From contig JACJKV010000002.1 of assembly GCA_016901755.1 (NCBI GenBank), forward strand, positions 62,001 to 126,000: a stretch of DNA of 64,000 nt, given 5' to 3'. Of the stretch, positions 1-8,701 are shown piece by piece. Both the position numbers and the translations under genes were made by a program. Positions within the stretch are counted from its first letter, which is position 1; every line of letters begins with the position of its first letter. Below the pieces are notes generated by a model. It did no database searches. It worked only from the letters and a program-made list of their open reading frames with translations, and was not told the origin of the DNA. Origin of the DNA: Thomasclavelia spiroformis. Its GTDB lineage: Bacteria; Bacillota_I; Bacilli_A; Erysipelotrichales; Coprobacillaceae.

Positions 1-916
1 TATTAACAATGGGGTATATCCTGTTGAAGATGGATTGATTATTGGACATGAATTCGTTGGTGAAGTTGTTGAAATAGGTAGCGCAGTGAAAAAATTTAAA
101 GTTGGTGATCAGGTTGCTGCTAACTGTATTACAACTTGTGGAGAATGCTATTACTGCAAACATGGTTATACGAATCATTGTGAAAATGGTGGATGGATCT
201 TTGGTTATAAGATCGATGGGTGTCAGGCGGAATATACCAGAGTGCCTTTTGCTGATAATGGATTATTTAAAATCAGTGAAGGTACTGATCCAAGAAAAGT
301 ACTGTTTGTAGGAGATATCTTATCAACTGGTTATTTTGGTGCTGAACGTGGAGATATTAAACCTGGTGATGTCGTTGTTGTTTTAGGTGCAGGACCAGTT
401 GGTTTATGTGCCATGGCTAGTGCCAGATTATTTGGACCATCAAAAATTATTGCAGTAGACACTGTTGATTATCGTATTGAGGAAGCAAAAAAACAGGGAA
501 TTGCGGATATTATATTGAATCCATTAAAAGATGATGTTATTGCTGAAGTAAAGAAACTAACGCATGGCAGAGGTGCTGATGTATGTATCGAATGTGCTGG
601 AGTAAAGGCAACTTTTGATATGTCTTGGCAAGTAGTGAGACCAAATGGTACAGTATCCATTTTAGCTTTATATGGAGATAGCCAGGAATTGCCATTAGAG
701 ATCATGGGTGGTAAAAATCTGACTATTCGCAGTGGTTGGGTTGATTCTACGCATATGCAGGAACTGATCGATCTTATTGAAAGTGGTAAACTGAATACTG
801 ATTTTCTGATTACCCATGAAGCTCCTTTAAATGATATATTAAGAGGTTATGATGTGTTTGGTAATAAAAAGGAAAATGTTTTGAAATGGGTGGTTACACC
901 TTATGTTAAGGAATAA
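1..916 (+). CDS. Zinc-dependent alcohol dehydrogenase, MDR family (5' end outside window)
   Basis: The reading frame is open from base 2, so the N-terminus lies left of the window; 304 residues remain. Visible are the GHEF-GEVVE segment of the zinc-binding catalytic domain, a structural-zinc loop with four cysteines (C-x2-C-x2-C-x7-C pattern around bases 125-180), and the Rossmann motif VVLGAGPVGL near base 380. It is a zinc NAD(P)-dependent alcohol/polyol dehydrogenase of the threonine/glutathione-independent formaldehyde dehydrogenase type. The substrate cannot be told from the sequence. The first catalytic cysteine would be in the missing part. The apparent TTG start at base 35 is not a real start because the family-conserved sequence continues upstream of it. 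Confidence 0.9.
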   Translation, partial: INNGVYPVEDGLIIGHEFVGEVVEIGSAVKKFKVGDQVAANCITTCGECYYCKHGYTNHCENGGWIFGYKIDGCQAEYTRVPFADNGLFKISEGTDPRKVLFVGDILSTGYFGAERGDIKPGDVVVVLGAGPVGLCAMASARLFGPSKIIAVDTVDYRIEEAKKQGIADIILNPLKDDVIAEVKKLTHGRGADVCIECAGVKATFDMSWQVVRPNGTVSILALYGDSQELPLEIMGGKNLTIRSGWVDSTHMQELIDLIESGKLNTDFLITHEAPLNDILRGYDVFGNKKENVLKWVVTPYVKE

Positions 917-1023
917 TAGTATATGAATATTTCTTGTTTTAGGAAATAGGTTTAAAAATATTAAAGTATCTTTTATATTATCATTAAAGTATAGGTGATT
1001 TGGTTATTGGAGGTAATGATGAT

Positions 1024-1644
1024 ATGAAAGTATTAATGATTAATGGAAGTCCACGAGTAGGAGGAAATACACAGCAGGCTTTTGATGCTATGATCGATAT
1101 TTTTGCAAAAGAAGGTATTGAATCGGAAGTTATTCAGATTGGACAAAAAGATATTCGTGGCTGCATTGCCTGTCGTACATGCAAAAACGGAAGTGGGAAA
1201 TGTGTTTTTGATGACATTGTTAATGAAACAGCTGAAAAGTTTAAACAATGTGATACTTTGGTAGTTGGGACACCTGTTTATTATGGATCAGCTAATTCAA
1301 CATTGATTTCTTTTCTGACAAGACTGTTTTACAGTACACCATTTGATAAAACAATGAAAGTGGGTGCCAGTGTTGTCGTTGCCAGAAGAGGTGGTATTTC
1401 GGCCACATATGATGAAATCAATAAATTCTTTGCTATTTCAGGAATGCCTATTGCTTCCAGTCAGTACTGGAATGCGATCCATGGTGGAGCGCCTGGTGAT
1501 GTCATGCAGGATGATGAAGGTTTACAGACTATGCGTGTTTTAGCTAGAAATATTTCATTCCTGGTAAAAAGCATTCATGATGGTAAAGAAAAATATGGTC
1601 TGCCTGAAAAAGAAATTCCTTGTGCTACTAATTTTATTCGTTAA
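1024..1644 (+). CDS. NAD(P)H-dependent FMN reductase / flavodoxin-like oxidoreductase
   Basis: The 206-residue protein starts MKVLMINGSPR and has the flavodoxin-like FMN phosphate loop GSPR-x3-GNT, followed by a cysteine-containing stretch (CIACRTC then C about six residues later) typical of the NAD(P)H-dependent flavin reductase/iron-sulfur flavoprotein group. The motif PVYYGSAN is the second flavin-contacting loop. ATG 1024 is chosen because TTGGAGGT at 1007-1014 is a good ribosome site for it; upstream in-frame starts have none. It stands alone behind the alcohol dehydrogenase and ends in a bidirectional terminator. The redox substrate is unknown. Confidence 0.85.
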   Translation: MKVLMINGSPRVGGNTQQAFDAMIDIFAKEGIESEVIQIGQKDIRGCIACRTCKNGSGKCVFDDIVNETAEKFKQCDTLVVGTPVYYGSANSTLISFLTRLFYSTPFDKTMKVGASVVVARRGGISATYDEINKFFAISGMPIASSQYWNAIHGGAPGDVMQDDEGLQTMRVLARNISFLVKSIHDGKEKYGLPEKEIPCATNFIR

Positions 1645-1678
1645 AAAAACAGTAAGTGCTTTTACTTACTGTTTTTTT
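1645..1678. terminator. Bidirectional rho-independent terminator
   Basis: Arms AACAGTAAGT and ACTTACTGTT around a short GCTTTT loop, with an A-run on the left and a T-run on the right. It serves both the plus-strand reductase and the minus-strand HD gene, whose stop codon lies inside the hairpin. Confidence 0.85.
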
Positions 1679-2175
1679 GCGTGGGCTTTCATATAGGTCG
1701 AAAAAAGTTCTTTTCCTGTATCAGTGCTAAAAAGCGGCAGATATTTTTGCAGGATATCACCTGACCATTGGTTTTCATAACAGTTTATGATGATATCAGC
1801 TTCAATCAGCAGCTGCAGTAAATGATCATGGATAGAATGATAGTCATGATGATGTAAAACCAGATCGGTAACTGGCTGGAAATAACATGCATCATAATTG
1901 GCCTGTTTTAAAAAATGCTGTACCATCTTAGGTGCAACTTCCTGCTGTTTTGGCTGACTGGCATCACCTTGAAAATGTTCTTTACAGTATTTGATCGCAA
2001 TATCATGAACAATGGCACTGGCATGCAGTATGATTTTTTCTTCCGGGCTGATGTTTTGTTTTTCGCCAAGCAGTTTGGCGAGGGCGTATACTTTAAGAAT
2101 ATGTTCTGTACGACGAATATGTCCCTGTTCGTAAAGCAGGGCATGATGTAAAAGGGCAGTTTCATTGTTTTTCAT
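1666..2175 (-). CDS. HD-domain protein, predicted phosphohydrolase
   Basis: 169 residues. The HD signature is present: a histidine in RRTEHILKV, the HD pair in HASAIVHDIA, a second histidine cluster LVLHHHDYHS, and an aspartate in IEADIII, in the order of metal-dependent HD hydrolases. The start has AAGGAGA seven bases upstream. It lies 43 bases downstream of the aminotransferase gene on the same strand and probably shares its transcript. The substrate (nucleotide or other phosphate ester) is not predictable. Confidence 0.8.
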   Translation of the reverse strand: MKNNETALLHHALLYEQGHIRRTEHILKVYALAKLLGEKQNISPEEKIILHASAIVHDIAIKYCKEHFQGDASQPKQQEVAPKMVQHFLKQANYDACYFQPVTDLVLHHHDYHSIHDHLLQLLIEADIIINCYENQWSGDILQKYLPLFSTDTGKELFSTYMKAHAKKQ

Positions 2176-2218
2176 ATGTTTCTCCTTATACTGCTTTCAT
2201 CATAATGCGAATCATTTG

Positions 2219-3397
2219 TTATTGCAATATTTTTTCCAGTGTTGCTATGAAATGATCGATATGCTGTTTTTCAATGATCAGTGGTGGCAAAAGACGCATG
2301 ATATGGGTTCCAGAAGGTATCACGATGATTCCTTCTTGCTGCAGTTTTTCGATATAGGTTTTAGCAGGTACCGTTAATTCTATACCTTTCATTAGCCCTA
2401 AACCACGGATTTCTTTGATCATGGAATATTTTGTAACTATTGATTTTAGTTTTTGCTCTAAATACTGTCCCATTTCCTGAACGTGTTTTAAAATATGTTC
2501 TTGCTGATATATTTCAAAAACAGTTTGTACAGCTTTGGCTGATAGGGGATTTGAACCATAAGTGGTGCCATGATCCCCTGGGGCTAAAACATGGCTGATT
2601 TGCTGAGCAATACCGATGGCACCAACGGGAACCCCACAGCCTAAAGCTTTGGCTGAAACAACGATGTCAGGTATGATATCATAGTGCTGATAGGCAAACA
2701 TTTTTCCGGTTCGCCCCATGCCACATTGAATTTCATCAAGAATCAGTAAAATCGAATATTTTTGGCACCATGAGTAAATGTCATGTAAAAACTGCTGGTC
2801 AGCCTGATAAATGCCACCTTCACCTTGAATCGTTTCCAGAATAATGGCACAGGTATGTTCATTAATGAGAGCTTTGACACTGTTACTGTCATTAAATGTC
2901 GCAAATCTGACATTCGTCAGTAAAGGCTGAAACGGTTTTTGATAAGCTATTTTTCCAGTAACTGATAAAGCACCCATGGTACGACCGTGAAATGAGTTTT
3001 TCATTGCGATGATCTGACCATCGTGTTTGCCGGTTTTCAGGTAATGATATTTATGGGCAATTTTAATAGCTCCTTCAATAGCTTCAGTTCCTGAATTGGT
3101 GAAGAAGACTTTGTCCATTCCACTGGATTGATTGAACAGTCTGGCTGCCTGTATAGCTGGTTCATTATAAAATAAATTAGAAGTATGGCTGAGGGCCGCC
3201 AGCTGTTTTTGTAAAGAAGCAGTATAGACAGGATGACCATATCCTAAGGCACATACTCCAATGCCTGAACCAAAGTCTAAGTATTTTTTTCCAGTCTGAT
3301 CATAGAGATAAACGCCTTCACCATGATCAAGGATCACTGGATAACGCTGATAAACGGGAATAAAATGTTTATTTGCAGTTTCAATAAGATCAGTCAT
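2219..3397 (-). CDS. argD: Class III PLP aminotransferase, acetylornithine aminotransferase-like
   Basis: 392 residues, the usual length of ArgD. Seen are the N-terminal YLDFGSGIGVCALGYGHP, the PLP-phosphate motif GTEAIEGAIK, SFHGRTMGALSVTG, the cofactor aspartate in LDEIQCGMGRTG, and the Schiff-base lysine in VVSAKALGCGVPVGA. Sequence style fits acetylornithine/succinylornithine transaminase (arginine pathway). No other arginine gene is in the window, so another omega-amino substrate is possible. The start has GGAGG six bases upstream and overlaps the end of the preceding TIGR04076 gene by 8 bases, indicating translational coupling. Confidence 0.85.
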   Translation of the reverse strand: MTDLIETANKHFIPVYQRYPVILDHGEGVYLYDQTGKKYLDFGSGIGVCALGYGHPVYTASLQKQLAALSHTSNLFYNEPAIQAARLFNQSSGMDKVFFTNSGTEAIEGAIKIAHKYHYLKTGKHDGQIIAMKNSFHGRTMGALSVTGKIAYQKPFQPLLTNVRFATFNDSNSVKALINEHTCAIILETIQGEGGIYQADQQFLHDIYSWCQKYSILLILDEIQCGMGRTGKMFAYQHYDIIPDIVVSAKALGCGVPVGAIGIAQQISHVLAPGDHGTTYGSNPLSAKAVQTVFEIYQQEHILKHVQEMGQYLEQKLKSIVTKYSMIKEIRGLGLMKGIELTVPAKTYIEKLQQEGIIVIPSGTHIMRLLPPLIIEKQHIDHFIATLEKILQ

Positions 3398-3659
3398 GGT
3401 TTTCCTCCATTTCTATCTGAAAGACATTGATGACATCGACATCGGGGCAGCAAAATGAAAAGGTTCCATTTTGACTTAATGGCAGCTGACCACCATAACG
3501 TAAAATATCAATATAGGGAAAAGCAACATGCATGGCCATAGGACATAATTTTCCACGATCAAGATCAAAATCAAAAGTATCACCGATCTGGTGACCACGA
3601 TGACATTTCATATTTCCTTTCTGTTCAACTAGAGTCAGTTTTATTTTTGGTTTTTTCAT
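3390..3659 (-). CDS. Small TIGR04076-type protein
   Basis: 89 residues beginning MKKPKIKLTLVEQKG, with conserved cysteines in KCHRGHQIGD, KLCPMAMH and FSFCCPDVD. This pattern matches the TIGR04076 family of small cysteine-containing proteins of unknown function that often sit beside redox or anaerobic-metabolism genes. AGGAG lies eight bases upstream of the ATG. It is the first gene of a minus-strand operon with the aminotransferase and the HD protein, and is divergent from the Crp/Fnr regulator across a perfect palindrome. The cysteines could bind metal; this is inference. Confidence 0.7.
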   Translation of the reverse strand: MKKPKIKLTLVEQKGNMKCHRGHQIGDTFDFDLDRGKLCPMAMHVAFPYIDILRYGGQLPLSQNGTFSFCCPDVDVINVFQIEMEENHD

Positions 3660-3715
3660 AAGATTCTCCTTTTGTTTTATTTACATATATACTATGGGAT
3701 TAGTTAATAAAAAGC

Positions 3716-3731
3716 GGTTGCAATTGCAACC
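3716..3731. promoter_or_regulatory. 16-bp perfect palindrome, candidate Crp/Fnr operator
   Basis: GGTTGCAATTGCAACC is perfectly self-complementary and lies in the 109-base gap between divergent genes, 53 bases before the regulator start at 3769 and 57 bases before the TIGR04076 start. Crp/Fnr dimers bind such two-fold sites. That this regulator binds here is inference from position. Confidence 0.6.
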
Positions 3732-3768
3732 ATAAGTTAAATTTGTTATGATTTTTATGGTGATAATA

Positions 3769-4470
3769 ATGAACTTTGATATAAAGATGATCAGCAAATC
3801 TGCCTTGTTTAAGCATATTGATCAAAAAGATCTGCAGACTTTACTTAAATGTCTCAATGTCTATCAAAAGTCATATCAGAAAAAAGAAACGATATTATTA
3901 GAAAACAATAGAATCAATTATATAGGTCTGATTATTTCTGGGAGCGTAACAATGGTCAAAGAAGCCAGAAATGGTGAACAGTCTCTGATCATGACTTTAT
4001 CGCCAGGAGAAATTTTTGGAGAAACTTTTGTGTGTCATGATGATCCTTACTCTCAAGTCAGTTTTACAGCTGATAAAAAGGCTGAGATCCTGTTTTTGCC
4101 TTTTTATCGAGTCTTACATCAATGTCAGATGTCATGTCCTTTTCATCATCGATTAATAGAAAATATGGTAACCATCATCAGTAATAAAAATATGATGTTT
4201 ATCAGGAAAATTGAAATTCTGTCTAAAAGAACCTTACAGGAAAAAATACTGACTTATCTGGAAATAGAAGGTCATCATCGCTATGACGTTGCTATTGAAG
4301 TGCCGTTAAATCGTAAAGAGATGGCTGAATATTTATGTGTTGATCGTAGTGCCTTATCAAGAGAACTGTCTAAGATGCAAAAAAAGGGGCTGATTTTTTA
4401 CTTGCACAATACTTTTATTTTAAAAAGTTTATCAAAACATGAATATGATGATATCATGGAAGCAAAATGA
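3769..4470 (+). CDS. Crp/Fnr-family transcriptional regulator
   Basis: About 233 residues. The N-terminal cyclic-nucleotide-binding-like beta barrel (GLIISGSVTMVKEARNG, LSPGEIFGETFVCHDD) is followed by the long dimer helix and a C-terminal winged HTH (LNRKEMAEYLCVDRSALSREL). No N-terminal cysteine cluster for an iron-sulfur centre is seen, so it is not a canonical Fnr. ATG 3769 has a weak GGTGAT site; the in-frame ATG at 3748 is an alternative giving 240 residues. It is divergent from the TIGR04076/aminotransferase operon and likely controls that operon and itself through the palindrome between them. Confidence 0.85.
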   Translation: MNFDIKMISKSALFKHIDQKDLQTLLKCLNVYQKSYQKKETILLENNRINYIGLIISGSVTMVKEARNGEQSLIMTLSPGEIFGETFVCHDDPYSQVSFTADKKAEILFLPFYRVLHQCQMSCPFHHRLIENMVTIISNKNMMFIRKIEILSKRTLQEKILTYLEIEGHHRYDVAIEVPLNRKEMAEYLCVDRSALSRELSKMQKKGLIFYLHNTFILKSLSKHEYDDIMEAK

Positions 4471-4522
4471 TCAGTCATTAACAGTTTTCAGGTAAAAAAG
4501 CAATGAGAAAGAAGGTCATAAA

Positions 4523-5427
4523 ATGAGAAAAATTCTAGTTACAGGTGGAACCGTTTTTGTCAGCAGGTATATTGCTGAATATTATGTCAGTCAAGGTGAT
4601 GAAGTCTATGTATTAAATCGTAATACGAAACAACAGTCAGAAGGAGTTCATCTGATTGCAGCTGACCATAAAGACTTAAAGATGAACTGCGTCATTATTA
4701 TTTTGATGTGGTTATTGATACAGCCTATACCGCTGATGAAATCAGACATCTGCAGCATGCTCTTGGTAACTATGGTGATTATATTTTTATCAGTTCCAGT
4801 GCAGTTTATCCAGAATATGCACCGATGCCGTTTCGTGAGGAATCACCGCTGGCAGAAAACAGATACTGGAAAAAATATGGGACTGACAAGATTGAAGCTG
4901 AACAATATCTTATGCAAAATGATCCTCATGCCTATATTTTAAGACCGCCTTATTTATATGGACCGATGAATAATGTATATTGTGAAGCTTTTGTTTTTGA
5001 ATGTGCCTTAGCTAATAGAAAATTCTATATTCCTAAAGATGGAATGAAGCAGCTGCAGTTTTTCCATATCCATGATCTATGTCGTTTTATTGATATTCTT
5101 TTGGAAAAGCATCCTCATTTTCACGTTTTCATTGTTGGTAATAATCAACTGATTTCTATTGCTGACTGGGTAAAGCTATGTTACGAAGTCTGTCACAAAG
5201 AAGTGCAGCTTGTTTGTGTTGAAGATGACATTGATCCTAGAAAGTATTTCAGTTTTTATGACTATGAATATGCTTTAGATGTCAGCAGACAAAATGAACT
5301 GATGAGTCATCTGACACCTTTAAAACAGGGACTGGAACAATCTTTGACCTGGTATTTAAAAAATGCCAGTCTGGTCAATAAAAAACCATTGATCTCATAT
5401 ATTGATGAACATTTTATATCGCGCTAA
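4523..5427 (+). pseudogene. NAD-dependent epimerase/dehydratase, broken by one frameshift
   Basis: Frame one encodes MRKILVTGGTVFVSRYIAEYY, the Rossmann start of an extended SDR (GGT-x-FVSR type), up to HKDLK. The fold then continues in another frame from VVIDTAYTADE, through SSSAVYPEY and the YWKKYGTDK active-site YxxxK, to the C-terminus at 5427. Adding one A to the AAA at 4678-4680 would restore a single protein of about 300 residues. Either the gene is a recent pseudogene or the assembly has lost a base. The downstream half keeps all conserved residues, which favours a very recent event or an error. Confidence 0.8.
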
Positions 5428-5428
5428 T

Positions 5429-5863
5429 TTAAATAGCAATGTATACTTCTAAATAATGCCAATACAGCATGTGATCGCTACTGTCTTTGATACTGATGAT
5501 CTGATGATCATGGTCTAAGATCAGCATATTCATGCTGTTTTTTTTGAGGGAAAGTTTTTGCTGACTGTTTTCATAGTTGAGAAATAGATGATCATCAGCT
5601 TTTGTATTTTGAATAATAATGATCGTTTTATTTTGTTTTTGTAAATAGAAAATATAGATGGGATATTGATTTTGACAATGATAAAGAAGTGTAAGCTGAG
5701 ATGCTCTTTTCTGATAAAGTGCCAGCTGATCATTTTCATTTTTATTTTTGAAAATAAGTATTTTATAGAAAAGCTGATATGATGTTTCAGGGCTTAAGGC
5801 GTAGCTATTATTATTTTGCATCAGTCCTATAAGTAATAATAAAGACAGGAATATTTTTTTCAT
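5429..5863 (-). CDS. Small secreted protein of unknown function
   Basis: 144 residues with a signal peptide: MKK followed by a leucine/isoleucine core (FLSLLLLIGL) and a polar stretch ending SYALS, a plausible cleavage site near residue 22. The rest is beta-rich with many Lys, Gln and Tyr and no motif I recognise. GGAGG lies eight bases upstream of the ATG. It ends one base from the convergent epimerase stop, with no clear terminator between. Confidence 0.6.
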   Translation of the reverse strand: MKKIFLSLLLLIGLMQNNNSYALSPETSYQLFYKILIFKNKNENDQLALYQKRASQLTLLYHCQNQYPIYIFYLQKQNKTIIIIQNTKADDHLFLNYENSQQKLSLKKNSMNMLILDHDHQIISIKDSSDHMLYWHYLEVYIAI

Positions 5864-5925
5864 GTGATTTTCCTCCTGTCTTTATTATGGGGCAGATTGT
5901 TTTTTTCATTAATTTTTTTATGGTT

Positions 5926-7182
5926 TTATTGAGCGTTGTGGCCACCAATTAAGGTATTGCGTTTTTTGGCAGTGGCCTTGTCTAAATAGTTCATGCCTTT
6001 TAATACAGCATTTTTACCATATTTCTTTTTGATTTTAAGTAAGGCTTCCTGCAGCCTTTTTTCTTTAGCAATAGCTTTATCATCGGTGAAAAGATCATAC
6101 TGTTCGTAGATTTCATCTTTGACACTGTGAAAGGCAACAGCAATCTGTCTGACAGGATAATCGGGATTGATGATTCTTTGATAAAGCTGTTTGAATTCGT
6201 TGAGCAGAATTGTATTCGAATTGGTGATGACACCGATATGACAGGAACCACGAGATGGTTTGATGACATTTTTGGAATAGCCGATATAAAGACTGATATG
6301 ATTAGTAACAAGATGATGTTCAATCAGACGATAAATATTGCTTTCGACCATTTCTTTCATGACCAGACAGGCATCTTGCCAGTTATAGTTTTCAAACAGA
6401 ATCTGAGAATTGGAGATAGAGTTTGATTTTGGCTTATAGGCTTTGATATCAGCCATCTTGACTGGCTCTTGGCCCCAGGCATGGTCGATGAGATAACAGG
6501 CATTGATACCGAAAATCTGATACAGCAGTTTTTCTGGTGCATGAGCGATATCGTACATATCTTTTATACCAAAGGCCTGCAATCGGCGTTTTGTACCTTG
6601 TCCGATCATCCAGAAATCAGTTAATGGCTGGTGATGCCATAGAGTTTCCTGATATAGCTGTTCATTGAGAAATCCAATATTATCAGGTGAATGTTTGGCA
6701 GTGATATCTAAGGCAATTTTTGCCAGATACAGATTGGTGCCAATACCACAGGTGGCAGTTATGCGGGTTTCGTCATAAATGTCCTGCATGATCATACAGG
6801 CAATTTCCTGTGGTGACATCTGATACAGTTTGAGATATGAAGTAATATCTAAAAATGATTCATCAATTGAATAAACATGGATATCATCATGAGCAATGTA
6901 TTTTAGAAAGATACTGTATATTTTAGCGGCATATTCCATATATAAAGCCATTCGGGGCATTGCGGTAATGTATTCAATGTGTTGAGGAATTTCATAAATT
7001 CTGCCTCGACTTTTAACCCCAAGTTTTTTAATGGCGGGGGTTGCTGCCAGGGTAATCGCTCCATTTCCTCTGCTTTGGTCAGCGACGACCATATTGACCT
7101 GAAAGGGATCAAGGTTTCTTTCAGCACATTCCACGGATGCATAAAAAGATTTAAGATCGATACAAAGATAATATTCTGTCAT
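5926..7182 (-). CDS. Y-family DNA polymerase, UvrX/DinB-like (copy 1)
   Basis: 418 residues. Error-prone lesion-bypass polymerase of the UvrX/ImpB-MucB group. Palm catalytic acids are visible: D9 in CIDLKSFYASVE and D107/E108 in VYSIDESFLD. The steric-gate region, the HhH segment (FWMIGQGTKRRLQAFGI) and the little-finger domain follow. No beta-clamp motif is claimed. ATG 7182 has CGGAGA six bases upstream and gives exactly the length of copy 2; a longer start at 7251 has no ribosome site. It has no adjacent YolD gene. An inverted repeat shared with copy 2 lies 62 bases upstream. Confidence 0.92.
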   Translation of the reverse strand: MTEYYLCIDLKSFYASVECAERNLDPFQVNMVVADQSRGNGAITLAATPAIKKLGVKSRGRIYEIPQHIEYITAMPRMALYMEYAAKIYSIFLKYIAHDDIHVYSIDESFLDITSYLKLYQMSPQEIACMIMQDIYDETRITATCGIGTNLYLAKIALDITAKHSPDNIGFLNEQLYQETLWHHQPLTDFWMIGQGTKRRLQAFGIKDMYDIAHAPEKLLYQIFGINACYLIDHAWGQEPVKMADIKAYKPKSNSISNSQILFENYNWQDACLVMKEMVESNIYRLIEHHLVTNHISLYIGYSKNVIKPSRGSCHIGVITNSNTILLNEFKQLYQRIINPDYPVRQIAVAFHSVKDEIYEQYDLFTDDKAIAKEKRLQEALLKIKKKYGKNAVLKGMNYLDKATAKKRNTLIGGHNAQ

Positions 7183-7243
7183 GTTCATTCTCCGTTTATA
7201 TTTATATTGTTTAATCATATTATAAACATTAATAAAAACGGAT

Positions 7244-7268
7244 GTTTTCAAAAAATGCAGTTGAAAAC
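7244..7268 (-). promoter_or_regulatory. UvrX box 1: 8-N9-8 inverted repeat
   Basis: Plus-strand arms GTTTTCAA and TTGAAAAC separated by 9 bases, perfect 8-bp complement. The edge nearest the gene is 62 bases from the copy-1 polymerase ATG. On the minus strand TATAAT follows, 21 bases after TTGAAA. The same architecture and distance recur at copy 2. Confidence 0.6.
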
Positions 7269-7374
7269 TGAATTTCTGGAGTTAAGTAAAGTTTATGTAA
7301 AGTATATGGTAAATAATATAAATTATACATATAATATTATTATAGAAAACTATTAAAAAATATGGAGAAATCAA

Positions 7375-7890
7375 ATGAAAACATCACATGTCAAAGTATT
7401 GCCTTATGATCCACAATGGAAATTAGAATTTGAAAAGATAAAAAAAGAATTAGAAAGTGTTATTGGTGATGATGTGATAAGTATTGAACATGTCGGAAGT
7501 ACTGCTGTAGCAGGGCTTAGTTCTAAACCATGTATCGATATTGATGTCGTCATCAAGGATTATACTGTTTTAGACAAGATTATTTTACAGCTTAAAACTA
7601 TCGGTTATATACATGAAGGTGATTTAGGCATCAAAGGACGCGAAGCGTTCTGTTATGAAAATAAGCCACATTTACTGCCACACCATTTATATGTATGTCC
7701 GGAAAATTCCAGGGAACTGCATCGACATATTGTTTTTCGTGATTATCTTCGTACGCATCCTGAAGCAGTACATAAATACAGTGTTGTTAAGGAACAGGCT
7801 GCCTGTCTTTATCCAGAAAATATTGAAAAATATATGGAATATAAATCTTCATGCATTGAAGCACTTTATAAACTATGTGGTCTGGTTTAG
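7375..7890 (+). CDS. GrpB/UPF0157 family protein, nucleotidyltransferase-like
   Basis: 171 residues. The start LPYDPQWKLEFEKIKKEL and the signature ISIEHVGSTAVAGLSSKPCIDIDVVI are diagnostic of the GrpB (UPF0157) family, which has a nucleotidyltransferase fold (GST motif then DID). The later PHHLYVCPENS and FRDYLRTHPE segments are also typical. The cellular role of the family is not established. TGGAGA sits upstream of ATG 7375. It is transcribed divergently from the copy-1 polymerase, so the 192-base gap holds promoters for both. Confidence 0.88.
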   Translation: MKTSHVKVLPYDPQWKLEFEKIKKELESVIGDDVISIEHVGSTAVAGLSSKPCIDIDVVIKDYTVLDKIILQLKTIGYIHEGDLGIKGREAFCYENKPHLLPHHLYVCPENSRELHRHIVFRDYLRTHPEAVHKYSVVKEQAACLYPENIEKYMEYKSSCIEALYKLCGLV

Positions 7891-7925
7891 TTTCAAAAAG
7901 TTTATAGTTATGATTATATGATATT

Positions 7926-7948
7926 AAGAGGCTGTAATGCCTTTTTTT
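7926..7948 (+). terminator. Rho-independent terminator after grpB-like gene
   Basis: Arms AAGAGGC and GCCTTTT around loop TGTAAT, followed by a T-run. Confidence 0.55.
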
Positions 7949-8046
7949 GTTTTCTACGCTGCCTTTATGCGTTTTAAGACAGAAAACTATATTTTTGCTT
8001 AATATCATTTATAATAGTAAGTGAAAAGAAGAAAGGAATGAGATGT

Positions 8047-8697
8047 ATGAAAAAGGAAGATGAAAGGCTGTCGCTTGGTGAGAAAACAACAAGGAAAAAT
8101 CTCATTGGATGGTGGGTGATCGTTTCAGTTTTTGGTTTAATTGGTGCAACAATCATCTATAATACATTAAGAATTTATTTTGCTGTTCCTTTTAAAATTT
8201 ATCTGAGTCTTGCCATTATTATTTATATCGTGATCGTTCTATTTTTGATGCCGATAACAGGTGCTTCAGCTGAAAGAATCACATTTGATGATAAACATAT
8301 CTGTTATTATCATATCAAAGGCTATGTAAATCAGATTCATGAAACTATTCGAATTATCATGAATAAAGAAGAAAAGCCAGATATTAAAGTCAAGACAGAG
8401 GATATTCAACTGATTGAATTGTCTGTTTTTCAACAGTTAAGTTATCGTGGTTTTATGGCTTATCGTTTGAAGATGACGTTTTTATTGAAAAATGGTACCG
8501 AATTCTATCTTTTCCCAATAACAACTGATCAGATGAAAAATGGCGATTATGAAAAAATATTCCGTTTCTTAGAATCCCATGATATTGCTATTCTGGATCA
8601 TGAGGGATTACGTCCATATTTAAGTCAGGATATGTATGCTTTTCAAAAATATGCAGCGAGCAAAAAAAACAGGAAAGTTGAAAATGAAAATGGGTGA
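8047..8697 (+). CDS. Membrane protein of unknown function, two N-terminal transmembrane helices
   Basis: About 216 residues. A charged N-terminus is followed by two hydrophobic helices (roughly residues 21-43 and 50-70) and a soluble domain of about 140 residues rich in beta strands. I do not recognise the family. The layout (two helices then cytoplasmic domain) resembles small membrane proteins with a PH-like fold. The AAAGGA site at 8031-8036 favours ATG 8047 over ATG 8038. The stop is four bases from the LytTR regulator start, so the two are co-translated and probably act together. Confidence 0.6.
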   Translation: MKKEDERLSLGEKTTRKNLIGWWVIVSVFGLIGATIIYNTLRIYFAVPFKIYLSLAIIIYIVIVLFLMPITGASAERITFDDKHICYYHIKGYVNQIHETIRIIMNKEEKPDIKVKTEDIQLIELSVFQQLSYRGFMAYRLKMTFLLKNGTEFYLFPITTDQMKNGDYEKIFRFLESHDIAILDHEGLRPYLSQDMYAFQKYAASKKNRKVENENG

Positions 8698-8701
8698 AGT
8701 T

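Noticed and set aside
35-37. TTG at base 35 as the start of the first alcohol dehydrogenase
   Set aside because: The frame and family-typical sequence (INNGVYPVEDG) continue to the left edge; the gene is truncated by the window.
6127-6426. A 99-codon plus-strand frame inside UvrX copy 1 (and a similar one in copy 2 at 14502-14753)
   Set aside because: The similarity between the two frames is explained by the similarity of the two polymerases on the other strand; neither has a ribosome site.
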